Source: an uncultured Bacteroidota bacterium (GTDB lineage Bacteria; Bacteroidota; Bacteroidia; Flavobacteriales; Flavobacteriaceae). From it: 64,000 nt of DNA. The stretch's first letter is position 1. Every line of letters starts with the position of its first letter. The stretch is taken from positions 248,001 to 312,000 of the forward strand of contig CACMHY010000001.1 in the NCBI GenBank assembly GCA_902613595.1, in the 5' to 3' direction. Below are positions 9,095 to 16,871 of this stretch, piece by piece. The notes below the pieces were generated by a model, which had not been told where the DNA came from, made no database searches, and saw only the letters and a list, made by a program, of their open reading frames with translations. The position numbers were made by a program, and so were the translations under genes.

Positions 9095-10525
9095 GTGGAA
9101 TTTGAAAACCCCTCATTTGGATCTAAGTACGAGCAACTATTTAAGATTATAAGTACTACCTCTGCTCTATTAGAAATAAAATCTTATATCGTCGGTGGTT
9201 TTGTTAGAGATAATCTAATTAAATTAAAACCTAAGAAGGATATTGACATAGTAGCTGTAGGTTCAGGAATTGAATTAGCTTCAGAAGTTCAAAAAAAATT
9301 AAAGGGTTCAAAACCTGTTAAAATATTCAAAACTTATGGAACTGCGATGATTCAGTGGAAAGGTATGGAAATTGAATTTGTTGGTGCTAGAAAAGAATCC
9401 TATTCATATCAAAGTAGAAATCCAAAAATATTTTCAGGTACACTTGAAGATGATCAAAATAGAAGAGACTTTACAATAAATGCAATTGCCATTAGTCTAA
9501 ATAAAATAGATTATGGAAATCTAATTGACCCTTTTAATGGTTTAAATGATTTAAAAAAAGGGATTATACGTACCCCATTAAATCCAAATACTACATACTC
9601 AGATGATCCACTTAGAATGCTAAGAGCGATTCGGTTTGCTACTGAACTTGGTTTCGAAATCGAAAAAGGTTCATTAGATGCAATAACTCGAAATTCTGAA
9701 AGAATAAATATTATCTCAAAAGAAAGAATTGTCGGAGAATTAACTAAAATACTGTGTTGTGAAAAGCCATCAAAAGGATTTTATCTTTTAGAAAAAACGA
9801 AACTTTTAGATCACATACTACCAGAATTAGTTTCATTGAAAGGAATTCAAGAAATTGATGGAAAAAGACATAAGGATAATTTTTATCATACATTAGAAGT
9901 AGTTGATAATTTGTGCTTAAAAAGTAAAAATATATGGTTGCGTTGGGCAGCCCTATTTCATGATATAGGGAAAGCTTCTACTAGAAAATTTGATTCAAAA
10001 ACAGGTTGGACATTTCATAATCATGAGTATGTGGGCTCTAAGATGGTTTATAAGATTTTTAAGCGCTTAAAAATGCCCTTAAATGAAAAGATAAAATATG
10101 TCCAAAAAATAATACTTATGAGCTCAAGACCAATAATAATATCGGAAGATTATATTACTGATTCTGCAGTAAGAAGATTGGTTTTTGATGCAGGAGCCGA
10201 CATTGATGACTTAATTACCTTATGTGAAGCAGATATTACAACTAAAAACCAAATACGTTTTAAAAAATACCTAAATAATTTTAAAATTGTTAGAGAAAAG
10301 ATCGTTTTAGTTGAAGAAAAAGACCAGCTCAGAAATTTCCAGCCACCTATTAACGGAAAAGAAATAATGAATTACTTTGGTTTAGGGCCATCAAAAAAAA
10401 TTGGATTAATAAAAGATGCCATTAAAGAAGCAATATTAGATGGGGAAATTTCAAATGAATTTGAAGCAGCTTTTGAAAAAATGAAAAATGAAGGTGAAAG
10501 ATTAGGATTAAAACCACATGAATAA
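9095..10525 (+). CDS. cca: CCA tRNA nucleotidyltransferase with HD domain
   Basis: This 476-residue enzyme adds or repairs the 3'-CCA of tRNAs. The N-terminal polymerase-beta-like head has the GGFVRD motif (34-39) and the catalytic carboxylates D49 and D51 in DID. RRDFTINAIA and DDPLRMLRAIRFA follow, as is standard for the family. A C-terminal HD phosphohydrolase domain shows HRHKDNFYHTLEVV and ALFHDIGK. The start codon is a GTG at 9095, with no good ATG. The 3' end overlaps the next gene by eight bases. A poly(A) polymerase role is the alternative, but the architecture with the HD domain is typical of Bacteroidota CCA enzymes. Confidence 0.92.
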   Translation: MEFENPSFGSKYEQLFKIISTTSALLEIKSYIVGGFVRDNLIKLKPKKDIDIVAVGSGIELASEVQKKLKGSKPVKIFKTYGTAMIQWKGMEIEFVGARKESYSYQSRNPKIFSGTLEDDQNRRDFTINAIAISLNKIDYGNLIDPFNGLNDLKKGIIRTPLNPNTTYSDDPLRMLRAIRFATELGFEIEKGSLDAITRNSERINIISKERIVGELTKILCCEKPSKGFYLLEKTKLLDHILPELVSLKGIQEIDGKRHKDNFYHTLEVVDNLCLKSKNIWLRWAALFHDIGKASTRKFDSKTGWTFHNHEYVGSKMVYKIFKRLKMPLNEKIKYVQKIILMSSRPIIISEDYITDSAVRRLVFDAGADIDDLITLCEADITTKNQIRFKKYLNNFKIVREKIVLVEEKDQLRNFQPPINGKEIMNYFGLGPSKKIGLIKDAIKEAILDGEISNEFEAAFEKMKNEGERLGLKPHE

Positions 10526-11546
10526 AGCATATAATTTTCTTTTGATTTTAAGTGTAATACTTGTTTATTTAGTTATAGTGGCTGGAGCTACAGTAAGAAT
10601 GACAGGAAGTGGTATGGGATGTCCTGACTGGCCTAAATGTTTTGGTTACATTATCCCTCCAACCGATCGTTCGCAACTAGACTGGAAAAAAAATCGTAAT
10701 TACAAGAAAGGACAAATTATCATTGTCGATGAATCCCTTTATGTTGCTATAAATGATTTTACATCAACCAAAATATACAATCCACAAAATTGGGTGGCAT
10801 ATACTAAACATGAATACTCAATTTTTAATTCTACGCATACATGGGTTGAATTTTTAAATCGTCTCCTTGGTGCAGTTGCTGGTCTTGTTACACTTTTACT
10901 TTTTATTACAGCAATTTTTAGTTTTAAAAAGGATTATTTTAAAATTTTATTTTCATTTTTTGTAATCCTTGGAATGGGCTTCCAAGCATGGTTGGGAAAA
11001 TTGGTTGTTGATTCGAACTTAATGTCATATAAAATTTCAACCCATATGGCTATGGCTTTGTTAATTATTTTGTTGTTAGTTTTTCTTTTAGAGAGAGAAA
11101 ATCAGCCCAAAATAAATTTCCCAAGAGAAAAATCATTTAAAATTTTAATATTAATTAGTTTAATAATGACAGTTTTCCAAATTGGGTTTGGAGTGCAAGT
11201 AAGAGAGTTTGTTGATCTTCAAATAAATTATTGGGGTTTGCAAAAAAAATCAAATTGGTTAGCAAAAGCACCTAACCTATTTTATATTCATAGAAGTTTT
11301 TCTCTTATTGTGCTTGCGGTTAACGGTTTTATTGGATTTAAATTATTAAAAAATGGACAAGTTCCTCTTTTATTTAAATGTATTATGCTCTTTATAGGAT
11401 TAGAAATTCTTACAGGAATTATGATGTATTATTTTAAATTTCCATTTTCCACTCAACCTATTCATTTATTCTTGGCTTCATTATTATTTGGAGCTCAAAG
11501 TTTTTTTATGATTCGTATCTTTAAAAAATATGATTTTCAGAATTAG
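10518..11546 (+). CDS. ctaA: Heme A synthase, COX15/CtaA family
   Basis: This 342-residue inner-membrane protein oxidises the C8 methyl of heme O to give heme A for cytochrome c oxidase. The COX15 hallmark is GATVRMTGSGMGCPDWPKC at the first extracytoplasmic loop. Heme-ligand histidines lie in HTWVEFLNRLLG, THMAMAL, YIHRSF and PIHLFLA, within about eight membrane helices. A non-membrane insert of about 60 residues after the first helix is usual in Bacteroidota. The start overlaps the CCA gene by eight bases and the end overlaps the next gene by 17. The partner heme O synthase is not in the window. Confidence 0.93.
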   Translation: MNKAYNFLLILSVILVYLVIVAGATVRMTGSGMGCPDWPKCFGYIIPPTDRSQLDWKKNRNYKKGQIIIVDESLYVAINDFTSTKIYNPQNWVAYTKHEYSIFNSTHTWVEFLNRLLGAVAGLVTLLLFITAIFSFKKDYFKILFSFFVILGMGFQAWLGKLVVDSNLMSYKISTHMAMALLIILLLVFLLERENQPKINFPREKSFKILILISLIMTVFQIGFGVQVREFVDLQINYWGLQKKSNWLAKAPNLFYIHRSFSLIVLAVNGFIGFKLLKNGQVPLLFKCIMLFIGLEILTGIMMYYFKFPFSTQPIHLFLASLLFGAQSFFMIRIFKKYDFQN

Positions 11547-12021
11547 AGTAATATTAGATGTTGAAGAAGATGTACTAAGGGACATTGAAATTGAAGCTAA
11601 CAGCACACTTAAAAATTTACATGAAGCAATTTCAAAATCTTTTGGTTTTCTCGGAAACGAATTAGCTTCATTTTATGAATCAGATAAAGACTGGGTGCAA
11701 GGAAAAGAGCTTCCTATATTATCAATCGATAATAATACTTCAATGGCGAATGAGAAATTAGATCAAATTTTCATAGGTTCTCAAAAGAGACTTATATATG
11801 TTTACGACTTTTTAAATATGTGGACTTTTTATGTTGAGCTAAAAGAATCAGGTAAAATTATTTCTGGAATAAATTACCCTAATCTAATTAATAGTCAAGG
11901 TGATGTTCCTGAAGATCCTCCTGAAAAAAAATTTCAAACAGACGGAGATATCTTGTTTGATCATAGTCAAGATAATGAAGAGGATATGAATTTAGATTAC
12001 GATGAAGACTCCTTTTATTAA
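11530..12021 (+). CDS. pRiA4b ORF-3-family protein
   Basis: This 163-residue cytoplasmic protein matches the plasmid pRiA4b ORF-3-like family, with a ubiquitin-like beta-grasp start (RIRVILDVEEDVLRDIEIEA), TLKNLHEAI, a conserved F.GN.LASFY segment, and LIYVYDFLNMWTFYVEL. The last 50 residues are acidic and probably disordered. The family is annotated as a passenger of IS1096-like elements, but no transposase or terminal repeats are visible here, so mobility is not implied. Function is unknown. The start overlaps the heme A synthase gene by 17 bases. Confidence 0.8.
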   Translation: MIFRIRVILDVEEDVLRDIEIEANSTLKNLHEAISKSFGFLGNELASFYESDKDWVQGKELPILSIDNNTSMANEKLDQIFIGSQKRLIYVYDFLNMWTFYVELKESGKIISGINYPNLINSQGDVPEDPPEKKFQTDGDILFDHSQDNEEDMNLDYDEDSFY

Positions 12022-13079
12022 AAAAAATCTTGCATGTTTACTTTCTCATAATTTAATCTTACAAAATTCAATGCTGCGCTCATTACATCTCCCATAGATT
12101 TGCTCTTCAGAAAATCCTGATCTTTGGTAAAATTGTAAATTTCTTTTTTAAGTCTTTTAAGGTTAGATTTTAAAGTTGTCTCATCACTTTGCATTATTTT
12201 TAAGAGTTTTTTTAAACGATTCCCAGAACTTATTATTCGTCTTGCAACAATGGATCGCTCTTCAATTTTGTACTGATTAATCGAATCTCTGTTAAGTTTA
12301 CTGCGAACTAATTCCATTATTGGGAAATTCTCCTTGAAAAACTGAGGCCGATAAACAGAAAGTTTACCTTCAAATGATTGCTGGTCAAAATCAATTGGAC
12401 GAATTTTGTAAACTACTTGATCAAAATCATGAGTTGGCACAACTACATAATTATAGGCTCTCATATCTCCTAAAAGGCGAATCATACTTCGTTCGTTAAA
12501 CTTAACATATTCTTTTGCAATTTGTGATTTTTCTGATTCATTACATTTCGGCAAAAAATCTCTTATAAAAGTATCTCCTGGAATCCCTGCAATATGTTCT
12601 TCAACTAACGTGTTTTTATTAACTAAAAAATTTAGGTTGTATGGTGAAAGCATGTGTTCATATTCTAAACCATAAATTCTTGAAGCATCGGTTTTTTTAA
12701 TATAGTAGTAAGTAAAGTTGTCATTTAGGATATTTCTAATTTTAACTCTAAATGGTTTTGAGTTGCCAAAGGTGCAATAGTCTATTGAATCTACACTAAG
12801 ATATTGAATACCAGATTCATTACCATCTGAATGAAGTAGAGTGTAAATTTTCTTTAAATTATAATCAATATCACGCCTTTCAGTTTCGGAAAAAAATACA
12901 CTAACCCAGAGTGTGTCGTTATCATTTTTATCATATAAAATAATAGAACCCGAAAATCTTAATAAATCGCTGTAGCAGACGGGAGTTTCAATCCAACGAT
13001 CATAGGACTTTAAAAATTTCTCAAGATCTAAGCATATAGGATAAAATGGTTTTTTTTGTGAAATTAATTTATCTTCCAT
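12018..13079 (-). CDS. Conserved-looking orphan protein with kinase-like motif layout
   Basis: I do not recognise this 353-residue protein by name. It has no signal peptide or membrane helix. The middle of the sequence follows the order of a protein-kinase-like fold: a strand lysine in YYYIKK (K128/K129), an acidic helix GLEYEHML (E139/E141), a hinge-like LVEEHIAG (158-165), LLGDMRAYN with D205 and N210 in the place of the catalytic loop, and RPIDFDQQ with D230 in the place of the metal-binding DFG aspartate. The C-terminal 90 residues are helical and basic. Kinase activity is inference from this spacing only. It overlaps the convergent upstream gene by four bases and is divergent from uvrB. 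Confidence 0.7.
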   Translation of the reverse strand: MEDKLISQKKPFYPICLDLEKFLKSYDRWIETPVCYSDLLRFSGSIILYDKNDNDTLWVSVFFSETERRDIDYNLKKIYTLLHSDGNESGIQYLSVDSIDYCTFGNSKPFRVKIRNILNDNFTYYYIKKTDASRIYGLEYEHMLSPYNLNFLVNKNTLVEEHIAGIPGDTFIRDFLPKCNESEKSQIAKEYVKFNERSMIRLLGDMRAYNYVVVPTHDFDQVVYKIRPIDFDQQSFEGKLSVYRPQFFKENFPIMELVRSKLNRDSINQYKIEERSIVARRIISSGNRLKKLLKIMQSDETTLKSNLKRLKKEIYNFTKDQDFLKSKSMGDVMSAALNFVRLNYEKVNMQDFF

Positions 13080-13093
13080 AATCGCATTTCCAT

Positions 13094-13101
13094 CAAATTT
13101 A
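13094..13101 (-). promoter_or_regulatory. Candidate -7 box for the orphan kinase-like gene
   Basis: TAAATTTG on the minus strand matches TAnnTTTG and ends 14 bases before the ATG at 13079. The nearest upstream TTG is 31 bases away, too far for the consensus. Confidence 0.35.
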
Positions 13102-13271
13102 ATATTATTGAATTTTAAAATTTAATCCGAAACAATTAATTTTAAATTTTACAACTTTAACCGATAATTATAATAAAAAAGGCTATTTAAAAAAATAATT
13201 TCATTCAACCAGCAAAACTTTGTTATCAAAGTTTTTATTTTATCTATTATATTTAAATTTCTTTCATTTTG

Positions 13272-13279
13272 TAAATTTG
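13272..13279 (+). promoter_or_regulatory. Candidate -7 box for uvrB
   Basis: TAAATTTG matches the flavobacterial -7 consensus and ends 18 bases before the uvrB ATG. I found no TTG at the -33 distance. The 218-base divergent gap 13080-13297 is otherwise AT-rich with no gene. Confidence 0.4.
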
Positions 13280-13297
13280 AAGTTCTTTTAAAAAGCT

Positions 13298-15286
13298 ATG
13301 GAATTTGAAGTAGTCTCAGATTTTTTGCCAACTGGAGACCAACCACAGGCTATCAAAGAAATTGTTTCCAATTTCCAATCCAATGAGAAATACGTCACTC
13401 TTCAAGGAGTAACAGGTTCTGGAAAGACATTTACAATGGCAAATGCTGTCGAAAAATTAAAAAGGCCTACACTGGTATTAGCTCACAATAAAACACTTGC
13501 TGCTCAACTCTATTCCGAATTTAAGCAATTTTTCCCGAAAAATGCTGTTGAGTATTTTGTCTCATATTATGATTACTATCAACCAGAAGCATACATACCA
13601 ACTACAGGTACTTACATAGAAAAGGACCTTTCTATTAATGAAGAAATAGAAAAATTGAGACTAAGTACAACATCTTCACTCCTGTCTGGAAGAAGAGATG
13701 TGCTTGTAGTTGCGTCAGTATCTTGTTTGTATGGAATTGGTAATCCAAAAGAGTTTGAAAAAAATGTCATTGAAATTAAACAAAATCAAATCATTTCAAG
13801 AACAAAGCTAATGTATCAGTTGGTCCAAAGTCTATATTCTAGAACAACATCAGACTTATCTAGAGGTAATTTTAGAGTTTTAGGAGATATTATAGATGTT
13901 TTTCCTGGTTATGCTGACATTGCTTTTAAAATCCACTTTTTTGGAGACGAAATTGAATTAATTGAGGCTTTCGATCCCATTAACAATAAAAAAATTGAAC
14001 AATATGAGAAAGTCAATATTTTTCCGGCAAATATATTTGTAACCTCTCCTGATATTCTTCAAAACGCAATATACCAAATACAAGAAGACCTTGCAAAACA
14101 AGTAGAATACTTTAAAAATAGCGGAAAATTCCTTGAAGCGAAACGTCTTGAAGAAAGAACTGAATTCGATTTAGAGATGATTAAGGAATTAGGATATTGT
14201 TCGGGAATTGAAAACTATTCACGTTATTTAGATGGTCGTTCACCTGGAAGTCGCCCATTTTGTCTTCTAGACTACTTCCCAAAAGATTTTTTAATGATTG
14301 TAGATGAAAGTCATGTAACCATCTCACAAGTGCATGCAATGTACGGAGGTGATCGAAGCAGAAAAGAAAATTTGGTAGAATATGGCTTTCGTTTACCAGC
14401 AGCAATGGACAATAGACCTTTAAAATTTGAGGAGTTTGAAGCATTACAAAACCAAGTTTTATATGTAAGTGCAACTCCAGCTGATTACGAGCTTAAAAAA
14501 ACCGAAGGAGTTTTTGTAGAACAAGTAATACGTCCAACTGGACTATTAGATCCTAAAATTGAAATTCGCCCTAGCAATAATCAAATAGACGATTTGATTG
14601 AAGAGATACATAGATGTACTGAAAAAGAAGAAAGAGTGCTAGTAACAACACTTACAAAAAGAATGGCTGAAGAGTTAACTCAATATTTAACAAAGGTACA
14701 AATACGTTGCCGTTATATTCACAGCGATATAGATACACTCGAAAGAGTTGAAATCATGCAAGACTTAAGGAAAGGTCTTTTCGATGTTTTGATAGGTGTA
14801 AATTTACTTCGTGAAGGTCTTGATTTACCTGAAGTTTCATTAGTAGTTATTCTTGATGCAGATAAAGAAGGTTTTCTGAGATCTAATCGTTCATTAACCC
14901 AGACAGTTGGTCGTGCTGCCAGACATATAAATGGTAAAGCAATAATGTATGCTGATACTGTTACGCAGAGCATGAAAAAAACCATCGATGAAACCAATTA
15001 CCGTCGAGAAAAACAAATCAATTATAATAGAATAAATAAAATAAAACCAAAAGCTTTAAATAAATCATTAGATAGTGCTCTAGCTAAAAACTCTGTAGTA
15101 ATAAAAAAGGATGATATTGTGAAGCACAAAATTGAAAGCAAAAACATAGCCTATCTTTCAAAATCTGAAATTGAAAAGAAAATTCGCGAGATAAGAAAGG
15201 CGATGGAAAATGCTGCTAAATCGCTCGACTTTATTGAGGCTGCAAAATTTCGTGATGAAATTAAAATTTTACAAGATCAGCTTTAG
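13298..15286 (+). CDS. uvrB: Excinuclease ABC subunit B
   Basis: UvrB is the damage-verifying helicase of nucleotide excision repair, loaded by UvrA and bound by UvrC. The 662-residue protein is full length: Walker A GVTGSGKT at residues 37-44, the beta-hairpin YYDYYQPEAYIP, the DESH box, helicase motifs VLVTTLTKRMAEEL and GINLLREGLD-like GVNLLREGLD, QTVGRAARH, and the C-terminal UVR domain (MENAAKSLDFIEAAKFRDEI) that contacts UvrC. uvrA and uvrC are not in the window. Confidence 0.98.
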   Translation: MEFEVVSDFLPTGDQPQAIKEIVSNFQSNEKYVTLQGVTGSGKTFTMANAVEKLKRPTLVLAHNKTLAAQLYSEFKQFFPKNAVEYFVSYYDYYQPEAYIPTTGTYIEKDLSINEEIEKLRLSTTSSLLSGRRDVLVVASVSCLYGIGNPKEFEKNVIEIKQNQIISRTKLMYQLVQSLYSRTTSDLSRGNFRVLGDIIDVFPGYADIAFKIHFFGDEIELIEAFDPINNKKIEQYEKVNIFPANIFVTSPDILQNAIYQIQEDLAKQVEYFKNSGKFLEAKRLEERTEFDLEMIKELGYCSGIENYSRYLDGRSPGSRPFCLLDYFPKDFLMIVDESHVTISQVHAMYGGDRSRKENLVEYGFRLPAAMDNRPLKFEEFEALQNQVLYVSATPADYELKKTEGVFVEQVIRPTGLLDPKIEIRPSNNQIDDLIEEIHRCTEKEERVLVTTLTKRMAEELTQYLTKVQIRCRYIHSDIDTLERVEIMQDLRKGLFDVLIGVNLLREGLDLPEVSLVVILDADKEGFLRSNRSLTQTVGRAARHINGKAIMYADTVTQSMKKTIDETNYRREKQINYNRINKIKPKALNKSLDSALAKNSVVIKKDDIVKHKIESKNIAYLSKSEIEKKIREIRKAMENAAKSLDFIEAAKFRDEIKILQDQL

Positions 15287-15309
15287 ATTATTTAAACTAT
15301 CTTGAAAAG

Positions 15310-16797
15310 ATGAGACATCTAAAAAATCTTTTAGTCTATTTGTTTTTTTTTAATTATTATTACAACTATACCCAGGAAACTACTGCTTTCGTAAAAGACA
15401 GCTTAACTGAAAAATCAATTCCATTTGCAAGTATTTATCTTAAATCAGGAGATGGTGTAGTCTCGAATGAAGATGGCTATTTTAGACTTAAAACAAATAC
15501 TCTCCAGGAAAAAGATTCGATTTATATTTCTTGTATGGGCTTCGAAACACTTGCAATCCCCTACTCTAAGTTTAATGACACCATATTTTACTTAAAACCA
15601 AAAGCTATTGAATTAAATACTATTATTCTGAGTAATAAGCAACTTGCTGTTGCGGATATTATCAAAAAAATCAAAGAAAATACATCAGAAAAATATGAAT
15701 TAGGATTAAATAAAAAGAAACTATTTTTTAGGGAAACTGGACAGCAAAAATTTAACTCACTAAAAGTAAAGATTAAAAAAACCTCCATACCCATTTTGAA
15801 TCAAACCTTTTGGGACAGTGTCCTGTTAAAAGTTCCTAGAGAAAACAATTGGTATTTTGAATTTATTGGAAATCTTTATGGAAACTACAATAAAGAAAAA
15901 CAAAAGTTAGAATTATTAAAAGCTCTTAATTTACAAGACAAAAGGAAAACTGAAATTTTTAAAAACATTGAAAAATTATTTGATACTATATTAAAAGATA
16001 ATGTTAAGACAAATTCATTTTTTAAAGTCAGATCAGGAATAATAGGTGGTAAAGTAGAAGCTGAAGATATCGGTTTAGAAGATACTCTATCCAAAGAGCA
16101 AAAAATTCAGAAAAGAAAAGATAGCTATTTAAAATCAAGAAAAGGAGTACTTGTAAATATTATTTCAGAATTATTTGACAAGAAAGAACTTGATCTATCA
16201 ATACTAAATAAATCATCTAAATATAAATTTATTCAAACTGATTTTACATACTTAGGAAATACACCTGTTTATATAATCGATTTTAGACCAGATGGAAATG
16301 CCGATTATAAAGGAAGAATGTATGTAGATGCTGATTTATTTGTCCTTATTAGATTAGAATATACTAATGTTAAACCTATAAGGGACTTTAGCATGTTTGG
16401 TGTTTATTTTAAAGAAGATCTGAGAAAAGTAGTTATTCAATTTAAAAAAATGAAATCTGGTAAATATTGCTTAGAATTTTTTGATTATACAACAGGATTT
16501 GAAGGAGGTTTCGACAGGCCACTAGTTGTAACAGAAAAAAATAAGATAGTCCAAGGAAGAAATAAACAAAATCAACTTAAAATGGATTTAAACATATCTA
16601 ATAGAAATAGCCAACGCTATCAACTAATAGTTTTTGATACAAAAAAAATTGATGATAATGCGTTCAAAAATTTTGAAGAAACAGCGGAAATTTTGCCAGA
16701 AAATAAAACATCTTACGATCCTGATTTTTGGAAAGGCTATTCTATTATTGAACCTAATGCAGTAATTAAAAACCTAACAATTGAAAATCAAAACTAA
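15310..16797 (+). CDS. Secreted protein with carboxypeptidase-regulatory-like domain
   Basis: This 495-residue protein has a hydrophobic N-terminal segment (residues 1-20) that is a probable signal peptide. Residues about 25-100 form a CarboxypepD_reg-like beta-sandwich: KDSLTEKSIPFASIYLKSGD, VVSNEDGYFRLK, and ISCMGFETLAIP. This is the same kind of domain found at the N terminus of SusC proteins. The remaining 390 residues are predicted mostly beta-rich and charged, with no motif I can name and no clear TonB plug. Envelope location is inferred. It starts 23 bases after uvrB and precedes the GH20 gene by 74 bases. Confidence 0.75.
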   Translation: MRHLKNLLVYLFFFNYYYNYTQETTAFVKDSLTEKSIPFASIYLKSGDGVVSNEDGYFRLKTNTLQEKDSIYISCMGFETLAIPYSKFNDTIFYLKPKAIELNTIILSNKQLAVADIIKKIKENTSEKYELGLNKKKLFFRETGQQKFNSLKVKIKKTSIPILNQTFWDSVLLKVPRENNWYFEFIGNLYGNYNKEKQKLELLKALNLQDKRKTEIFKNIEKLFDTILKDNVKTNSFFKVRSGIIGGKVEAEDIGLEDTLSKEQKIQKRKDSYLKSRKGVLVNIISELFDKKELDLSILNKSSKYKFIQTDFTYLGNTPVYIIDFRPDGNADYKGRMYVDADLFVLIRLEYTNVKPIRDFSMFGVYFKEDLRKVVIQFKKMKSGKYCLEFFDYTTGFEGGFDRPLVVTEKNKIVQGRNKQNQLKMDLNISNRNSQRYQLIVFDTKKIDDNAFKNFEETAEILPENKTSYDPDFWKGYSIIEPNAVIKNLTIENQN

Positions 16798-16871
16798 ATT
16801 GCAACTATTTATTTATGATGTTAAAAAACCATCCTAGAAAATTTGCTATTTTAGAATAAATACTTTACCAA

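Noticed and set aside
11530-12021. Mobile-element remnant suggested by the family name pRiA4b ORF-3 / IS1096 passenger
   Set aside because: There is no transposase, no terminal inverted repeats and no target duplication. The gene is tightly overlapped by housekeeping genes.
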